Origin: Candidatus Peribacteria bacterium
GTDB taxonomy: Bacteria > Patescibacteriota > Gracilibacteria > Absconditabacterales > Absconditicoccaceae
DNA: 54,290 bases
NCBI GenBank assembly: GCA_031276875.1
Contig: JAISMG010000007.1
Location: 1-54,290, forward strand
Direction of reading: 5' to 3'
Position numbers and translations under genes: made by a program
Notes under the pieces: model-generated
The model's input: the letters and a program-made list of their open reading frames with translations, nothing else
The model's database searches: none
What the model was told of the DNA's origin: nothing
Part shown: piece after piece, positions 44,275 to 54,290 of the stretch
How positions within the stretch are numbered: the stretch's first letter is position 1
Layout: the number at the start of each line of letters is the position of its first letter

Positions 44275-45651
44275 GTGTATTCTTTAGACCAAGCTGACCA
44301 TATCACTTATGCGATTTTTCTCAAAGGGTTGACTCCGGAAACGGTTCGCCGTATTTCTGCTGATTTACAAGAGCCTGACCGAATGCTTCAGCATAGGCTT
44401 CAATGTCTGGAAATTTTCCACAAAAGCAAAAGTCCATCATTTTGACCGGATATTTCTGCATTAGATTTTTCTAGTCTCGTCTATTATGCCAAACCCCAAA
44501 AAGATTATCTCGGCTCTTCTCAGTCGCGAGATACCGTTCCTGCCAATATCAAAAACGTTTTCGATAAACTGCAAATTCCTGAAGCAGAAAAAAAATATCT
44601 CGCAGGCGTCGGTGGACAATATGACTCTTCCGTGGTGTATCACAAATTAAAAGAAAAACGAAAAAAAAGCTGAATTATTTTCGCTGATATGACAGAAGCT
44701 GTGCGTGAATATCCTGACCTTGTACGTGAGCATTTTATGAAATTAGTGCCTCCGACGGACCATAAATTTGCTGCATTGCACGGAGCAGTGCGAAGTGGAG
44801 GTACCTTCGTTTATCTTCCCAAAGGAACTAAACTTACTGACCCTTTACAGGCATATTTCCGTATGAATACCTATGAAGGAGGACAGTTTGAACATACGTT
44901 AATCATTCTTGAAGAAGATACGCAGGGCGACTATATCGAAGGATGTTCTGCTCCCAAATACGACAAAAAATCGCTTCACGCGTGATGTGTAGAAATTTTC
45001 GTGGGACCCAATGCCAAAATGAGGTATTCTTCCGTGGAAAATCGGTCATTAAACACCTTCAACCTAAATACCAAACGTGCGGTAGTCGGGGAAAACAGCT
45101 TTATGGAGCGAATTTGAGGGAATTTGGGTTCTGGAGCGACAATGCTCTATCCGTGTTCGCTGTTGGTAGGAGATTACGCCAAAGCTGACAATATTTCCGT
45201 AGTGGTTGCATCCAAAGGGCAACATCAAGATGTAGGAGCCAAAGTTATTCATATCGGGAACCATACCTCTTCCCATATCGTTTCCAAATCCATTTCCAAA
45301 GATGGCGGAGTTTCCACTTACAGAGGATTGGTAGACATCAAATCTACTGCTACCAATGCGGTAAGTTCTGTACAATGCGACGCATTATTACTTGATGGTT
45401 TGTCTCGTTCTGATACGCTTCCAACGATACAGGTGGCGACGGATGATGCGACGATTTCTCACGAGGCCACAGCGGGGAAAATCGATATTCGTCAGCTTTT
45501 TTATCTGATGAGTAGGGGATTAAGTGAGGAAAAGGCGATGGCAATGCTGGTAAATGGGTTCATTTCTTCCATTGTGAAAAGGTTGCCGTTGGAGTATGCA
45601 GGCGAGCTTAATCATATTATTGAAATGGAAATGGAGGGGAGTATTGGGTAG
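44275..45651 (+). CDS. sufB: Fe-S cluster scaffold SufB
   Basis: Scaffold subunit of the SufBCD complex. The 458-residue protein has GLTPETVRRISADLQEPDRM, LDFSSLVYYAKP, VDGGQYDSSVVYH-type sequence (VGGQYDSSVVYHKLKE), HGAVRSGGTFVYLPKG, EGCSAPKYDKKSLHAG, SSVENRSLNTFNLNTKRAVV and the C-terminal RGLSEEKAMAMLVNGFIS. Four TGA codons are read as Gly. No ATG fits; I chose GTG 44275, which gives the usual length, over TTG 44212. No sufC, sufD or sufS is adjacent in this window. Confidence 0.93.
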
Positions 45652-45681
45652 AAAAAGCTGAAGAATGAGATGATTTTAGAG

Positions 45682-46377
45682 CTAATCTTTTTTTCTTTGT
45701 TTTTTCACTTGTTCACATCCATAGGTAAGTAAGCTTTGAAAATGATGTACTTTTCTTCGATACCATAATAAATCTCTTCTTATTACTTGATGAAAGGGAT
45801 ATCCTATATCAAGTTTTCCCAAAAATTCCAAACATTCATCATTGAGAATGACGGTAAGAGCTTCTTTTAGATATTGAAATTCTTCTTCTGAGAGTTCTTT
45901 CATCAAGGTAGATTTATAATAATGTATCACTTGAAAATGCTGTAATTCGTGTAAAAAATTGCCGAGATAGGTAGATACGGGTTGAAAGAGTGGTATCCAT
46001 ACTTGCCCTTCGTCCTTATTATAAGGACCACGCGGAAAAGTAGTCAAAAAGATGGTAAAATCGTTTTTGTATAAGGGTTGTTCAGTCATTTTTTCTAGAG
46101 CTTTACACGCAATTTGAAATGTTTCTTCAAAAAGCTGATGAGCAGAAGAAAGTGTTATCTGGATATATTTCTCTTTATCACGATACAATTCTTCCAAAAA
46201 AGAAATCATAAAACTTTCAGCTTCTGCATAGGAGACTCCTTGTAATTTGTTGATAATATGCTGATATGCTGGCAGCACTTCTTCTTTTCGATTTTTCCCA
46301 TAACTTGTTTTGTTTGCTCCATCTACTCGATTTTGCATGTCTTTATGTATATCTAATAAAAAGGTAAAGGTGAACAT
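45682..46377 (-). CDS. Putative HExxH zinc metallopeptidase-like protein
   Basis: Unrecognised 231-residue protein, mostly helical and cytosolic by composition. Residues near 142 read FLHELQHFQV, an HExxH zinc-binding motif, with acidic residues (LNDECLEFLG) about 35 residues on that could give a third ligand. The middle has VWIPLFQPVSTYLGN just before the motif, as in some small metallopeptidases. No signal peptide. No TGA is used. Peptidase activity is inference from the motif. Confidence 0.6.
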   Translation of the reverse strand: MFTFTFLLDIHKDMQNRVDGANKTSYGKNRKEEVLPAYQHIINKLQGVSYAEAESFMISFLEELYRDKEKYIQITLSSAHQLFEETFQIACKALEKMTEQPLYKNDFTIFLTTFPRGPYNKDEGQVWIPLFQPVSTYLGNFLHELQHFQVIHYYKSTLMKELSEEEFQYLKEALTVILNDECLEFLGKLDIGYPFHQVIRRDLLWYRRKVHHFQSLLTYGCEQVKKQRKKD

Positions 46378-46549
46378 GAGGTGAAAGAAGAAAATAAATC
46401 TCGTATGCTATATAAAAAGATACACTTACTTTCCTCATTTGCAAGTAAAAAATAGTGTTTTTACATTGAAGAATGCCCCCATTTTCCTATATATAAAAAA
46501 AATGTATTCCTTGTTTTTCATATCCCGCTTTTATTCTTCTAAAATGCTA

Positions 46550-47197
46550 ATGAAAAAATCAACAACAAGACTTCTCCTTGGAATAGCTTTAGCAAGTATT
46601 CTTTTGCTTGTTATCGTTGGTTGCTATCGATACCGACAACAGAAAGAGAAAACCGATAAAGAACTATCCATTGCAACTCCAACGGTAGATACATCAGCAT
46701 ATCCTATTGCTCAAACTATCTATCTCCGAAAAGATGAACAAGCTGATATGCTTTCTGGGACGGTTCATCTTCCCCGTGAAGGAGAATTACTTTTATATTT
46801 TCCTGTGGGAAAACGAAGTGTGGTATACCTTTCTGGACCAGATTATACAGAAAGTCACGCTATTCTTTCCAATTTACGTTCGCAATGTGTTCAACGTCCG
46901 TGTCGAGAGTGAGGAGAGGGAGTACTATATGCTGGTTCGCGAAGAGGTCCAACTATTTTTCATTTACCTACTGATACTACCTTAAATGGATTAACGCTTA
47001 TGGTTAATGCATTAGCAAATGAAGGTGGCGAAGTCTTTCGAGAATTGAGCAATAAAGAAACCTATCGCCAAAATGAAGGAGGGAGGGTAGTTGAATATCT
47101 CAGTGGAACTGAAAATATTGGGTATGAAGGTGCTTACAAAGGAATTGACCCCTTTGGAGAGATAGTGCCTTTATCAGCTACTACCACGTCGCGGTAG
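46550..47197 (+). CDS. Exported or membrane-anchored protein, unknown
   Basis: A 215-residue protein with an N-terminal hydrophobic segment (LLLGIALASILLLVIVGCYR) that ends in a possible lipobox Cys, then a charged linker and a globular domain with LHLPREGELLLYF-like sequence (VHLPREGELLLYFPVGKRSV). One TGA (RPCREGGEG) is read as Gly; without it the protein splits in two. The 3' end overlaps the next, convergent gene by 17 bases. ATG 46544 is an alternative start. No family is recognised. Confidence 0.6.
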
Positions 47198-48461
47198 AAA
47201 CTCGACCACCTTTTGTACAACCGTTCAATTTTCCTAAACTTTCTGCTTTTTTCCAATATGCAACTTTGACGTCAGTATAGCTTCCTACGTCTCGTCCTTC
47301 TCCTAGTCCTTTGATAACCATATAGGTTTCACAAGAAATCTGTTTACTTGGGTCTGTATTTTTTCCAATCATTCTCTTTTCATACGCTGTTTTAAAGTAA
47401 GGATAATTCGTATGGGTTTTACTTACAAAACTAAAGGTGATGTCTGTTTTGCTAGAAAGAGGAATAGCATTACGTTCAATTACGTGTTTCAGTGCGTCTA
47501 TCATGAGGACTGGTTTTGCTTCTGCTGGTTTCGTTGTAGCTTCTGTAGTGGTAGAAGGGGAGGGAAGGTTGGTTCAGCTTTTTGGTTCTGTTGCTGTTCA
47601 GGTTTGTGTGGTGGTTCCGGATAGGGGAGTGCTGGTTCCAGTGGTTATGTTTATTGCTCCACTGGTTCCTGTTGGTTCATTATCGCTCTTTTCAGTAGTT
47701 CCTTGAAATCCAGAAAGCACCGTTCCTGTCTCTTCAAAAATATATCCATTTAGATTTCCAGACAAAGAAGGCACGTTATCAGGCGTATTTGACGTTTCAT
47801 CAATAGTTCACGACGTAGAAGAAAAAGGAAACTGTCGGAGCGGTGGGAGATAATGTTCCACCAATTCTCCTTTTCCATACAGATAGAGTCCTGTATAACT
47901 TCCTGCTGCCAGCAAAAGTAAATAATATATTCGTGCAGTAAAAAGTTTTCTTATCTGATGAAATCCTCTCACTTCAAAGATGTTCCCAATCAAAAGAAAG
48001 AGTATAAATCCTATCACTACTGCTATGACAGGGCTTCGATAGGTCAGAAATTCACGACTAATAAAATGTACCGATAACGCAAACAGGAGCGTAAGCATGA
48101 AAATCCCTATTTGTGCCCAAAAACTCCCTCTTCTTTTTCTTCTTTTTGGTGGGGGAGTGAAGGTCTGTACAATTTTATTTGTTCCATTCAATAAAGGCTG
48201 AGTAGGTTTTGGTTGGTCGAGTTCTTTTTTATCAGCTTTTTTTTCTTCTTTTTCTACGGGTAGTTCTTTTTTATCAGCTTTTTTTGCTGATGGGTCTATG
48301 GGAGCGGTAAAAAAATGATAACATATGCTGATGAGAATAATTGCCAATGCATTGATAGCACCGAGTTTATAATACAGAGTATCCCCTGTCAAAACCCCTA
48401 CAATAAAAGCTTGTACTACAAAAAAGTACCGTACAAAGAGTAAGAAAAGATTTCTAGTCAT
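47181..48461 (-). CDS. Membrane protein with Thr/Pro-rich linker and C-terminal exterior domain
   Basis: Unrecognised 426-residue protein. Order: two N-terminal spans (FVVQAFIVGVLTGDTLYY, INALAIILISICYHFFTAP), a KKADKKEL-repeat cytoplasmic loop, two or three more spans (IGIFMLTLLFALSVHFISRE, PVIAVVIGFILFLLIGNIFE), a Ser/Thr/Gly/Pro-rich linker of about 100 residues with three TGA-coded Gly, then a domain of about 110 residues (MIDALKHVIERNAIPLSSKT), perhaps envelope-facing like an S-layer homology unit. Under the standard code it would look like two genes. Function unknown. Confidence 0.65.
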
Positions 48462-48558
48462 TTGGAAAAACCTAAAAAAATAAAATGGAAATAATAACAA
48501 AGCATACTATAGACAAAACAAGATGTTTTTCAAGTCTAAGATGAAAAAATGAAGTGCA

Positions 48559-49503
48559 TTATGTTTCTTCCAAAGGTAATATCAGGGTATCTTTGTGTTG
48601 AGTATAGAGTTCTTTAATCAAATCTGAGGCTTCATATTTTGGAAATAAGGTTTGTCCAAATTTTAAGCTTGTGTGAGTTTGTTCACCAATGCTGAGCGTA
48701 GTTTTTAGTCGTTCCTCAATTTGTTCGGCTTTATACCCATTTTTCAGACAGATTTCTCTAATTTCATCTGCTGTCATAATATGATATTGTCCTGAAGGTT
48801 GTCTGCGTGAAGGGTCATAAATTTTTACATTATCTTTGATAGCAAGAGCCATTTCCCAGATACTTTTATCTTTTGGTTCAGGATAATAGTAGGTATTACT
48901 CACGATACACGGCGTATCTGTTTTTCTCGCTAAATGTAAAAGAAGCTGATTGACTTTGGGTAGCTCGCTAAAAAGTTCTTCATCCTGAGCGATTATCTCC
49001 AGATAACACTTCTCAGGGAAAATTTCCTGTAGCATTTCGTGCATTTCCAAAATCCTTTCTTCAGGTTCACCAGAAATAATCATTTTTCCTATCCAACTCT
49101 CCAATCCACCATAAAAAACCACTATTCATTCGTGGTGAGCTTTTAACATAGCAATATCAATTTTGGGTTTGTCCGCTATTCCTTCTTGGTTTGCCAACGA
49201 AGTCAGCTTCATCAGAGTATAATATCCTTCATCATTAACGGCCAAAAGGCAGATATTCCCAATATTTTTTGTGAGATACGTTCCTTTCAAATCCAGCACA
49301 AATCCCAATTCTACTCCCAAAATAGCTGTGATGCCTTCTTCTTTGGCAGCCAAATAAAAAGCAGGAACTCCATACATTCCGTTATAATCTGTAATAGCAA
49401 TAGCGGGAAGTCCCATTGCTTTGGCTTTTTTCACAATATGTTTTGGCTGACTAATTGCTTCCAAAAATGAAAATGTGCTGTGTCAGTGTAAAGGAATATA
49501 CAT
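48559..49503 (-). CDS. PHP-domain fragment of DNA polymerase III alpha (DnaE)
   Basis: A 314-residue protein matching only the N-terminal PHP region of DnaE: MYIPLHGHSTFSFLEAIS, AITDYNGMYGVPAFYLAAKE, ILGVELGF and the later QYHIMTADEIREICLKNGYK, KFGQTLFPKYEASDLI. DnaE is about 1150 residues; here TAA follows where the palm begins. Two TGA codons are Gly, one inside LHGHSTF. The family TDHGN is TDYNG here, so the PHP metal site may be altered. Either a stand-alone PHP phosphoesterase-like protein or a remnant; the polymerase part is not in this window. Confidence 0.8.
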
Positions 49504-49912
49504 CAGTGCTTTCAAAAAGAATAAAAAGTTTCTTTTCTCTCTTTTACCATAGCTATTTCCTTTAGATTTTCAAACTAATTATAGGAGGGGCTAATAATCC
49601 TCTGTAAAACAACCATTATTTCTTTACCTACCTATTGTATATGAAATATATGGCAAAATATTCGAGTATTAAATTACGGTTTGTGTATATTATATCTAAT
49701 TTTTTAACTATCATTTTCCATAATGACAGCTTATTCAGAGGCTTTTTAACAAAAAAGGAAACTTTTCTCTTGAAATCTTTTTCCCTTTCTTTACACTCTG
49801 CACTGTTGATATTTATCCATTATTTCTTCTAGCAATGAAAAATTTCTCCTAATTTCCACCGTGAAAAGCCGTTTCACTTTTGAGATTTTTTATCTTGTTA
49901 GAACTACTACTA
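49504..49912. other. Long spacer before hflX
   Basis: AT-rich stretch between the divergent dnaE fragment and hflX. It contains a small inverted repeat (AGGA/TCCT near 49585) and a hairpin GTGAAA-AGCCG-TTTCAC at 49861-49877 with a T-run nine bases later, close to the hflX start, possibly an attenuator. A 65-codon open frame at 49635-49832 shows no protein-like features. Confidence 0.4.
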
Positions 49913-51085
49913 ATGACCCAACCAACTACTTCCCATACTTCTGCTCCTCTTCGCGTTTTTCTCGTGGATATTGTGGACAAAACCACCAAACCCGAAATCC
50001 TCGCTGATAGAATGAGAGAACTCGACAATCTTGTTTCCACCTATGGTGGCGTTGTCATTTTGGAAAAATACCAGAAAAAAGATTTCCCTGACCCCAAAAC
50101 TTATGTCGGTAAAGGGAAACTTGATGAAATTATCAATGAAATGCTCCATATGCAAGCTAACCTTCTCATCATTGGGAATGCTCTGAAACCTTCTCAGATT
50201 TATCAAATCAATGAAAAATTGCGTCTCGTAAGTGAAGAACACGGATTAGCTGAAAAAATGCAAGCTCGAGATAGAATTGATTTGATTTTGAAAATCTTTG
50301 AAAAGCACGCCACGAGCGGAGAAAGCAGATTGCAAATTGAGCTAGCGGCAATAAACCATATGGGACCAAGAATTTATGGAATGGGAATGGAGCTGAGCAA
50401 ACAAGGAGGTTCAGCTTCCTGAGGATGAGGAGGAGCCACGAGAGGAAGTGGGGAAACCAATACTGAAGTAATGCGTCGTCATCTCAAAGAAAAAATCAGA
50501 AAAATAGAAAAAAAGCTGACGGAATATGCCAAAATGAGAACTCTTCATCGTGAAGCCCGCAAAAAAAGAGGAATGCCGACAGTAGGCATTGTGGGATATA
50601 CGAATGCTGGGAAATCCTCGCTTTTAAATGGTTTGACGAAAAAAGGCGTACTTGCGGAAAATAAACTGTTTGCGACGCTCTGAACCAATGTAGGGAATTT
50701 GTATGTGATTACGGACCCCGTTCTGGGTACCGGCAAGGAAATTTTGCTCAATGATACGATTGGATTTATTCGTGATTTGCCTCCTCAACTGATAAAATCT
50801 TTTGCTTCAACGTTGGAAGATAGCATTGAAAGTGATTTGCTGTTGCACGTGATTGATGCTTCAGATGAGTATGTGATGGAGAGAATACGTGTAGTGCACG
50901 AGATTTTGCACGCAATTTGAGCCCATCAGAAAAAAATTCTGGTGTTCAATAAGATTGACCTCGTCGATAACGCGAGACTTGAGGAATTACAAGCAGCTTT
51001 TTCTGATGATGAGAACGTGTTTGTTTCAGTAAAAGAAGGAAAAGGTTTGGAGGAGTTGAAGCAATTGCTTATTAAATTGGTGTAG
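49913..51085 (+). CDS. hflX: Ribosome-splitting GTPase HflX
   Basis: GTPase that binds the 50S subunit and rescues stalled ribosomes. The 390-residue protein has the HflX N-terminal domain (KKDFPDPKTYVGKGKLDEI, QARDRIDLILKIFEKHA), the linker GPRIYGMGMELSKQGG and the G domain with GYTNAGKSS (G1, about 228), DTIGFIRDLP (G3) and NKIDLVD (G4). Four or more TGA codons are Gly, several in the Gly-rich linker. The G2 loop reads FATLGTNVGNLYV where the family has FATLDPTTR, an unusual change. MTQPTTSH is used as the start; a longer frame begins at a non-ATG codon. Confidence 0.92.
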
Positions 51086-51170
51086 TTTTTTATTGTTTGT
51101 TATTTGACGTATATTATAATGATTTTTTGGTAAAATGAGAAAGTGTGCATATAATCGCCAGAAAAATCTC

Positions 51171-51199
51171 TTGACTTTCCTAATATATATATTTATAAT
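51171..51199 (+). promoter_or_regulatory. Strong sigma70 promoter for guaB-purA
   Basis: TTGACT, exactly 17 bases, then perfect TATAAT, about 70 bases before the start codon. This is the best promoter match seen in the window. Confidence 0.75.
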
Positions 51200-51260
51200 T
51201 TTCCAAAAATAAATTATTATGTAAATAAATTAAGAATTTAAACAAAAATTTTTTAAAAAA

Positions 51261-51266
51261 AGGAGG
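51261..51266 (+). promoter_or_regulatory. Canonical Shine-Dalgarno sequence of guaB
   Basis: AGGAGG, four bases before ATG 51271. It complements the usual CCTCC of 16S rRNA, which this window's 16S lacks. I noticed no comparable site next to the other starts I examined. Confidence 0.8.
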
Positions 51267-51270
51267 TTTT

Positions 51271-52749
51271 ATGCAAATAAAAGAAAGTATTTCTAGAACA
51301 TTCGGAGAATATTTATTGATTCCCGGATTGACAACAAAGAGTTGTATTCCTGCTAATGTGTCTTTAACGACACCATTAACAAAACACAGAAAAGGGGAAA
51401 AATCAGCCATTGAGTTGAATATCCCGTTTACGTCTGCGATTATGCAAGCTGTAAGCGGACCCAAGCTTGCAATTGAACTTGCAAGGAATGGAGGTTTGTC
51501 GTTTATTTTTGGTTCACAACTGATTGAACGTCAAGCTGAAATGGTTCGTAAGGTGAAAAAGTTTAAAGCTGGTTTTGTAATCAGCGATGCAAACTTAAAA
51601 CCTAGTGCTACTTTACAAGATGTATTGAAGTTGAAGAAAAAAACAGGACATTCTACGATTGTTGTTACAGAAGATGGAACAACAACAGGGAAATTACTTG
51701 GACTTATTACAAGTCGTGATTATCGGGAGAAAGATAGTCCAGAAAAGAAACTTGAAGACTTTATGACTCCATTTAACCAACTTATTGTTGGCATTGAAGA
51801 CATTTCATTAGATGAAGCCAATGAAATAATTTTGAAAAAAAAGCTGAATGTTCTTCCGATAATCGATAAAAATCAGCATTTAGTATCTCTTGTTTTTCGT
51901 AAAGATTATGAAAGTCATCAGGCAAATCCTCTTGAATTGTCCGATGTTAATAAATCTTTATTAGTAGGAGCTGGGGTAAATACACACGACTACAAAGACC
52001 GTGTGCCAGCTCTTATAAAAGCAGGTGTGGATGTCTTGTGTATTGACAGTTCTGACGGCCACTCAGAGTGGCAAAAGGAATGTTTGTTATGGGTAAAAAA
52101 CCACTATTCGAAAATTCCTATTGGAGCCGGAAATGTTGTGAATGGGGATGCATTTATGTATCTTGTTAATGCTGGTGCTGACTTTGTAAAAGTTGGTATT
52201 GGCGGAGGTTCTATCTGTATAACCCGAGAACAAAAAGGAATTGGCAGGGGGCAAGCTTCAGCTTTAATGGCTGTTGCTAAAACTCGTGATGAGTATTTGG
52301 AAAAAACAGGAATGTATATTCCTATTTGTTCCGATGGTGGTATTGTGCAAGACTATCATATGGTATTGGCACTTGCAATGGGTGCGGATTTCCTAATGAT
52401 GGGACGATATTTTGCCAGATTTGATGAAGCTCCAGGAGAAAAACTTCTTATCAATAATCAATACGTTAAAGAGTATTGGGGTGAAGGTTCAAATCGAGCT
52501 CAGAATTGGCAACGTTATGGTGAAGGCTCTACAGAAAGTCTAAAGTTTGAAGAGGGAATTGATAGTTATGTTCCCTATGCGGGACCTTTAAAAAAAGGTC
52601 TTGAACAAACTCTTTCAAAAATTAAGGCAACGATGTGTAGTTGTGGCGTACTGACGGTGGCAGAATTGCAAAAAAAAGCTGTCTTAACGTTGGTATCTGA
52701 AGCGAGTATTACCGAAGGTGGTACTCATGATGTTATGAGAAAAAGTTAA
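51271..52749 (+). CDS. guaB: IMP dehydrogenase
   Basis: Oxidises IMP to XMP with NAD+, the committed step to GMP. The 492-residue barrel enzyme has two CBS domains inserted at about 105-215 ([20 protein letters not shown], then [20 protein letters not shown]), the catalytic loop with Cys in [40 protein letters not shown] and the flap region [13 protein letters not shown]. The C-terminal [18 protein letters not shown] is typical of the longer Clostridia/Bacteroidota-type group. No TGA in 492 codons, and it has a canonical Shine-Dalgarno sequence, suggesting transfer. purA follows after 29 bases. Confidence 0.96.
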   Translation: MQIKESISRTFGEYLLIPGLTTKSCIPANVSLTTPLTKHRKGEKSAIELNIPFTSAIMQAVSGPKLAIELARNGGLSFIFGSQLIERQAEMVRKVKKFKAGFVISDANLKPSATLQDVLKLKKKTGHSTIVVTEDGTTTGKLLGLITSRDYREKDSPEKKLEDFMTPFNQLIVGIEDISLDEANEIILKKKLNVLPIIDKNQHLVSLVFRKDYESHQANPLELSDVNKSLLVGAGVNTHDYKDRVPALIKAGVDVLCIDSSDGHSEWQKECLLWVKNHYSKIPIGAGNVVNGDAFMYLVNAGADFVKVGIGGGSICITREQKGIGRGQASALMAVAKTRDEYLEKTGMYIPICSDGGIVQDYHMVLALAMGADFLMMGRYFARFDEAPGEKLLINNQYVKEYWGEGSNRAQNWQRYGEGSTESLKFEEGIDSYVPYAGPLKKGLEQTLSKIKATMCSCGVLTVAELQKKAVLTLVSEASITEGGTHDVMRKS

Positions 52750-52778
52750 ATTATTGTTAAATTAAAAAAAATTAAATT

Positions 52779-54053
52779 ATGTCTAGAATTGACGTTTTAT
52801 TGGGTCTCCAATGGGGAGATGAAGGGAAGGGCAAAATTGTGGATTGCCTGACTTCGAATTATGATGTTGTCTGCCGTTTTCAAGGTGGACCTAACGCGGG
52901 ACATACCATCGAATTTGATGGAAAGAAGTATGTCTTGAGAAGTGTTCCTTCCGGTATCTTTCAACCTTATACGTTGAATCTTATTGGAAATGGAATGGTA
53001 ATTGATCCAGTACTTTTTAAGCAAGAACTTGAAGAGTTAAATCAGAGTGGTTATAATTTGGATGGGCGTTTGTTTATTTCAAAGAAGGCTCATCTTATCT
53101 TGCCAACTCATCGATTACTGGATGCTGCTTATGAAGCAGCTAAAGGAGACAGGAAGATTGGAACGACCGGAAAGGGTATAGGTCCTGCCTATACCGATAA
53201 AATTAGCCGTAATGGTTTAAGAGTTGGTAATATTCTAGATTCAAAGTTTGAAAAAAAATATGCAGAACGTGTTAAAAAACACGAATGTATATTAAAGAGT
53301 TTGAACTTTGAATATTCAGACCAACTAACAGCGTTAGAGTCTGCTTGGTTTGAAGCTGTGGAATTCTTGAAACACTTTCAGTTAATTGATGGAGAATACT
53401 TTGTCAATGAACAGCTGAAAGCTGGAAAAAGAGTACTTGTTGAGGGTGCTCAAGGCACATTATTGGATGTGTCGTATGGCTCCTACCCCTACGTTACTTC
53501 CTCCAATACTATTACTGGTGGTGTATGTACTGGACTTGGTGTGCCGCCTTCGGTAATTGGCGAAGTGTACGGCATCTTCAAGGCATACTGTACTCGTGTT
53601 GGTGCAGGTCCCTTTCCGACGGAACTTTTCAATGAAATTGGTGATGAGATTTGCCAACGAGGGCAAGAATTTGGTTCAGTCACTGGGAGAAAACGCCGTT
53701 GTGGTTGGCTTGACTTGGTGGCTCTTCGTTATTCCATTATGATTAACGGAGTTACTCAGTTAATTATGATGAAGTCAGACGTATTAGATACATTTGATGA
53801 AGTCAAAGTCTGTGTTGCTTATCGAATTAGAGGAAAAGAAACAGAAAACTTCCCCTTTGATTTGGAAGCTCAGCCAGTTGTCCCAGTCTATGAAACTTTT
53901 TCCGGCTGGAAAACTGACCTTACAAAAGTAACGTCGGAATCTGAATTCCCAGTAGAGTTTCGAAAGTATATTCTTTTTTTAGAAAAAGAACTTGGTGTTC
54001 CAATTAAAATTGTGTCTGTAGGTCCTGATAGAAAGCAAACAATCTTCCGGTAA
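52779..54053 (+). CDS. purA: Adenylosuccinate synthetase
   Basis: Joins IMP and aspartate with GTP to form adenylosuccinate on the way to AMP. The 424-residue protein has the P-loop-like GLQWGDEGKGKIVD, GPNAGHT, GTTGKGIGPAYTDK, VEGAQGTLLDV, TGRKRRCGWLDLVAL and the C-terminal VSVGPDRKQTIF. Complete with usual length. No TGA codon is used. It has an AT-rich leader and no Shine-Dalgarno sequence. With guaB it forms the IMP branch point; purB and guaA are not in this window. Confidence 0.97.
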   Translation: MSRIDVLLGLQWGDEGKGKIVDCLTSNYDVVCRFQGGPNAGHTIEFDGKKYVLRSVPSGIFQPYTLNLIGNGMVIDPVLFKQELEELNQSGYNLDGRLFISKKAHLILPTHRLLDAAYEAAKGDRKIGTTGKGIGPAYTDKISRNGLRVGNILDSKFEKKYAERVKKHECILKSLNFEYSDQLTALESAWFEAVEFLKHFQLIDGEYFVNEQLKAGKRVLVEGAQGTLLDVSYGSYPYVTSSNTITGGVCTGLGVPPSVIGEVYGIFKAYCTRVGAGPFPTELFNEIGDEICQRGQEFGSVTGRKRRCGWLDLVALRYSIMINGVTQLIMMKSDVLDTFDEVKVCVAYRIRGKETENFPFDLEAQPVVPVYETFSGWKTDLTKVTSESEFPVEFRKYILFLEKELGVPIKIVSVGPDRKQTIFR

Positions 54054-54076
54054 TTACGGAGGATTGGATAGTATGT

Positions 54077-54116
54077 AACTGGTTTTGGGAGTATTCCTTC
54101 TGAAACCAGTTTTTTC
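54077..54116 (+). terminator. Intrinsic terminator of guaB-purA
   Basis: AACTGGTTT and AAACCAGTT form a 9-bp stem around a 17-base loop, followed by a T-run, 24 bases after the purA stop codon. Confidence 0.88.
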
Positions 54117-54290
54117 AATATGTTATTGTATACAACTTCCAATAATTTTATATAAAATAATAAATATGTCCATATATATATGCGTATTTTTTAAATAAAT
54201 CAACTCAAAGTGGCTCCCAGACTGGTCAAATTTTTGCGTTTAAAATTTTTCTGAATATAATAGAGAAAAAGAATTTTTATCTTCTTTACA
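54117..54290. other. AT-rich end of window
   Basis: No gene or structured element that I can support. The stretch is AT-rich with a TATATATAT run near 54170. Confidence 0.3.

Overview
The window reads as chromosomal DNA of a Candidate Phyla Radiation bacterium of the Gracilibacteria/Absconditabacteria (SR1, BD1-5) group, the lineages known to use genetic code 25 (UGA = glycine). The sequence shows this directly. Most housekeeping genes are interrupted by in-frame TGA exactly where the protein family has glycine, including the P-loops of thymidylate kinase and MnmA and the Nudix box. All CDSs called here end in TAA or TAG. Coordinates below treat TGA as Gly, so each gene is one reading frame. 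The DNA is AT-rich, genes are tightly packed and often change strand, and almost none has a Shine-Dalgarno sequence, which fits an altered 16S 3' end.

Layout. 1-1.4 kb: 3' part of a 20-residue-repeat protein and a decayed stretch. 1.4-12.3 kb: ung, an SPFH protein, gltX, typA, metG, a G-domain-only lepA, ftsW, and the t6A genes tsaC-tsaD. 12.4-19.6 kb: lemA, tRNA-Arg, rsmH with an ftsL-like gene, an orphan response regulator with a long HlyD-type adaptor, rplQ, a YgjV-like membrane protein and a Nudix hydrolase. 19.6-27.1 kb: a putative micro-RNA gene, a coiled-coil protein, a short HrcA-like regulator, tmk, tRNA-Thr, a large CCA-adding enzyme, an LCP ligase, a membrane protein and a lipoprotein. 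27.1-31.6 kb: two copies of a hairpin element in front of a secreted SGNH hydrolase, then a Na/Pi cotransporter. 31.8-33.6 kb: a 5S-16S rRNA unit with no 23S next to it. 34-41 kb: a type I restriction-modification operon hsdM-hsdS-HEPN protein-hsdR, followed by a GC-rich relic resembling the variable region of a diversity-generating retroelement target. 41-51 kb: ftsQ-like, yuiD-like, mnmA, a CoA-binding protein, sufB, several uncharacterised genes, a PHP-only fragment of DnaE, and hflX. 51.2-54.1 kb: guaB-purA with a strong promoter, a canonical Shine-Dalgarno sequence on guaB and no UGA codon, which looks recently acquired.

The gene set is mostly translation and tRNA modification (t6A, s2U34, CCA addition), division and cell envelope (ftsW, ftsQ-like, ftsL-like, rsmH, LCP) and salvage-type nucleotide metabolism (guaB, purA, tmk), plus defence.

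The signal that no gene explains is the octamer AAAGCTGA/TCAGCTTT. I counted about 42 copies by eye, on both strands, in genes and spacers, against roughly 2 expected from base composition. That is about one per 1.3 kb, similar to DNA uptake sequences of Haemophilus and Neisseria. One inverted pair forms a perfect terminator at 41.02 kb. It is the best candidate here for an undescribed system.
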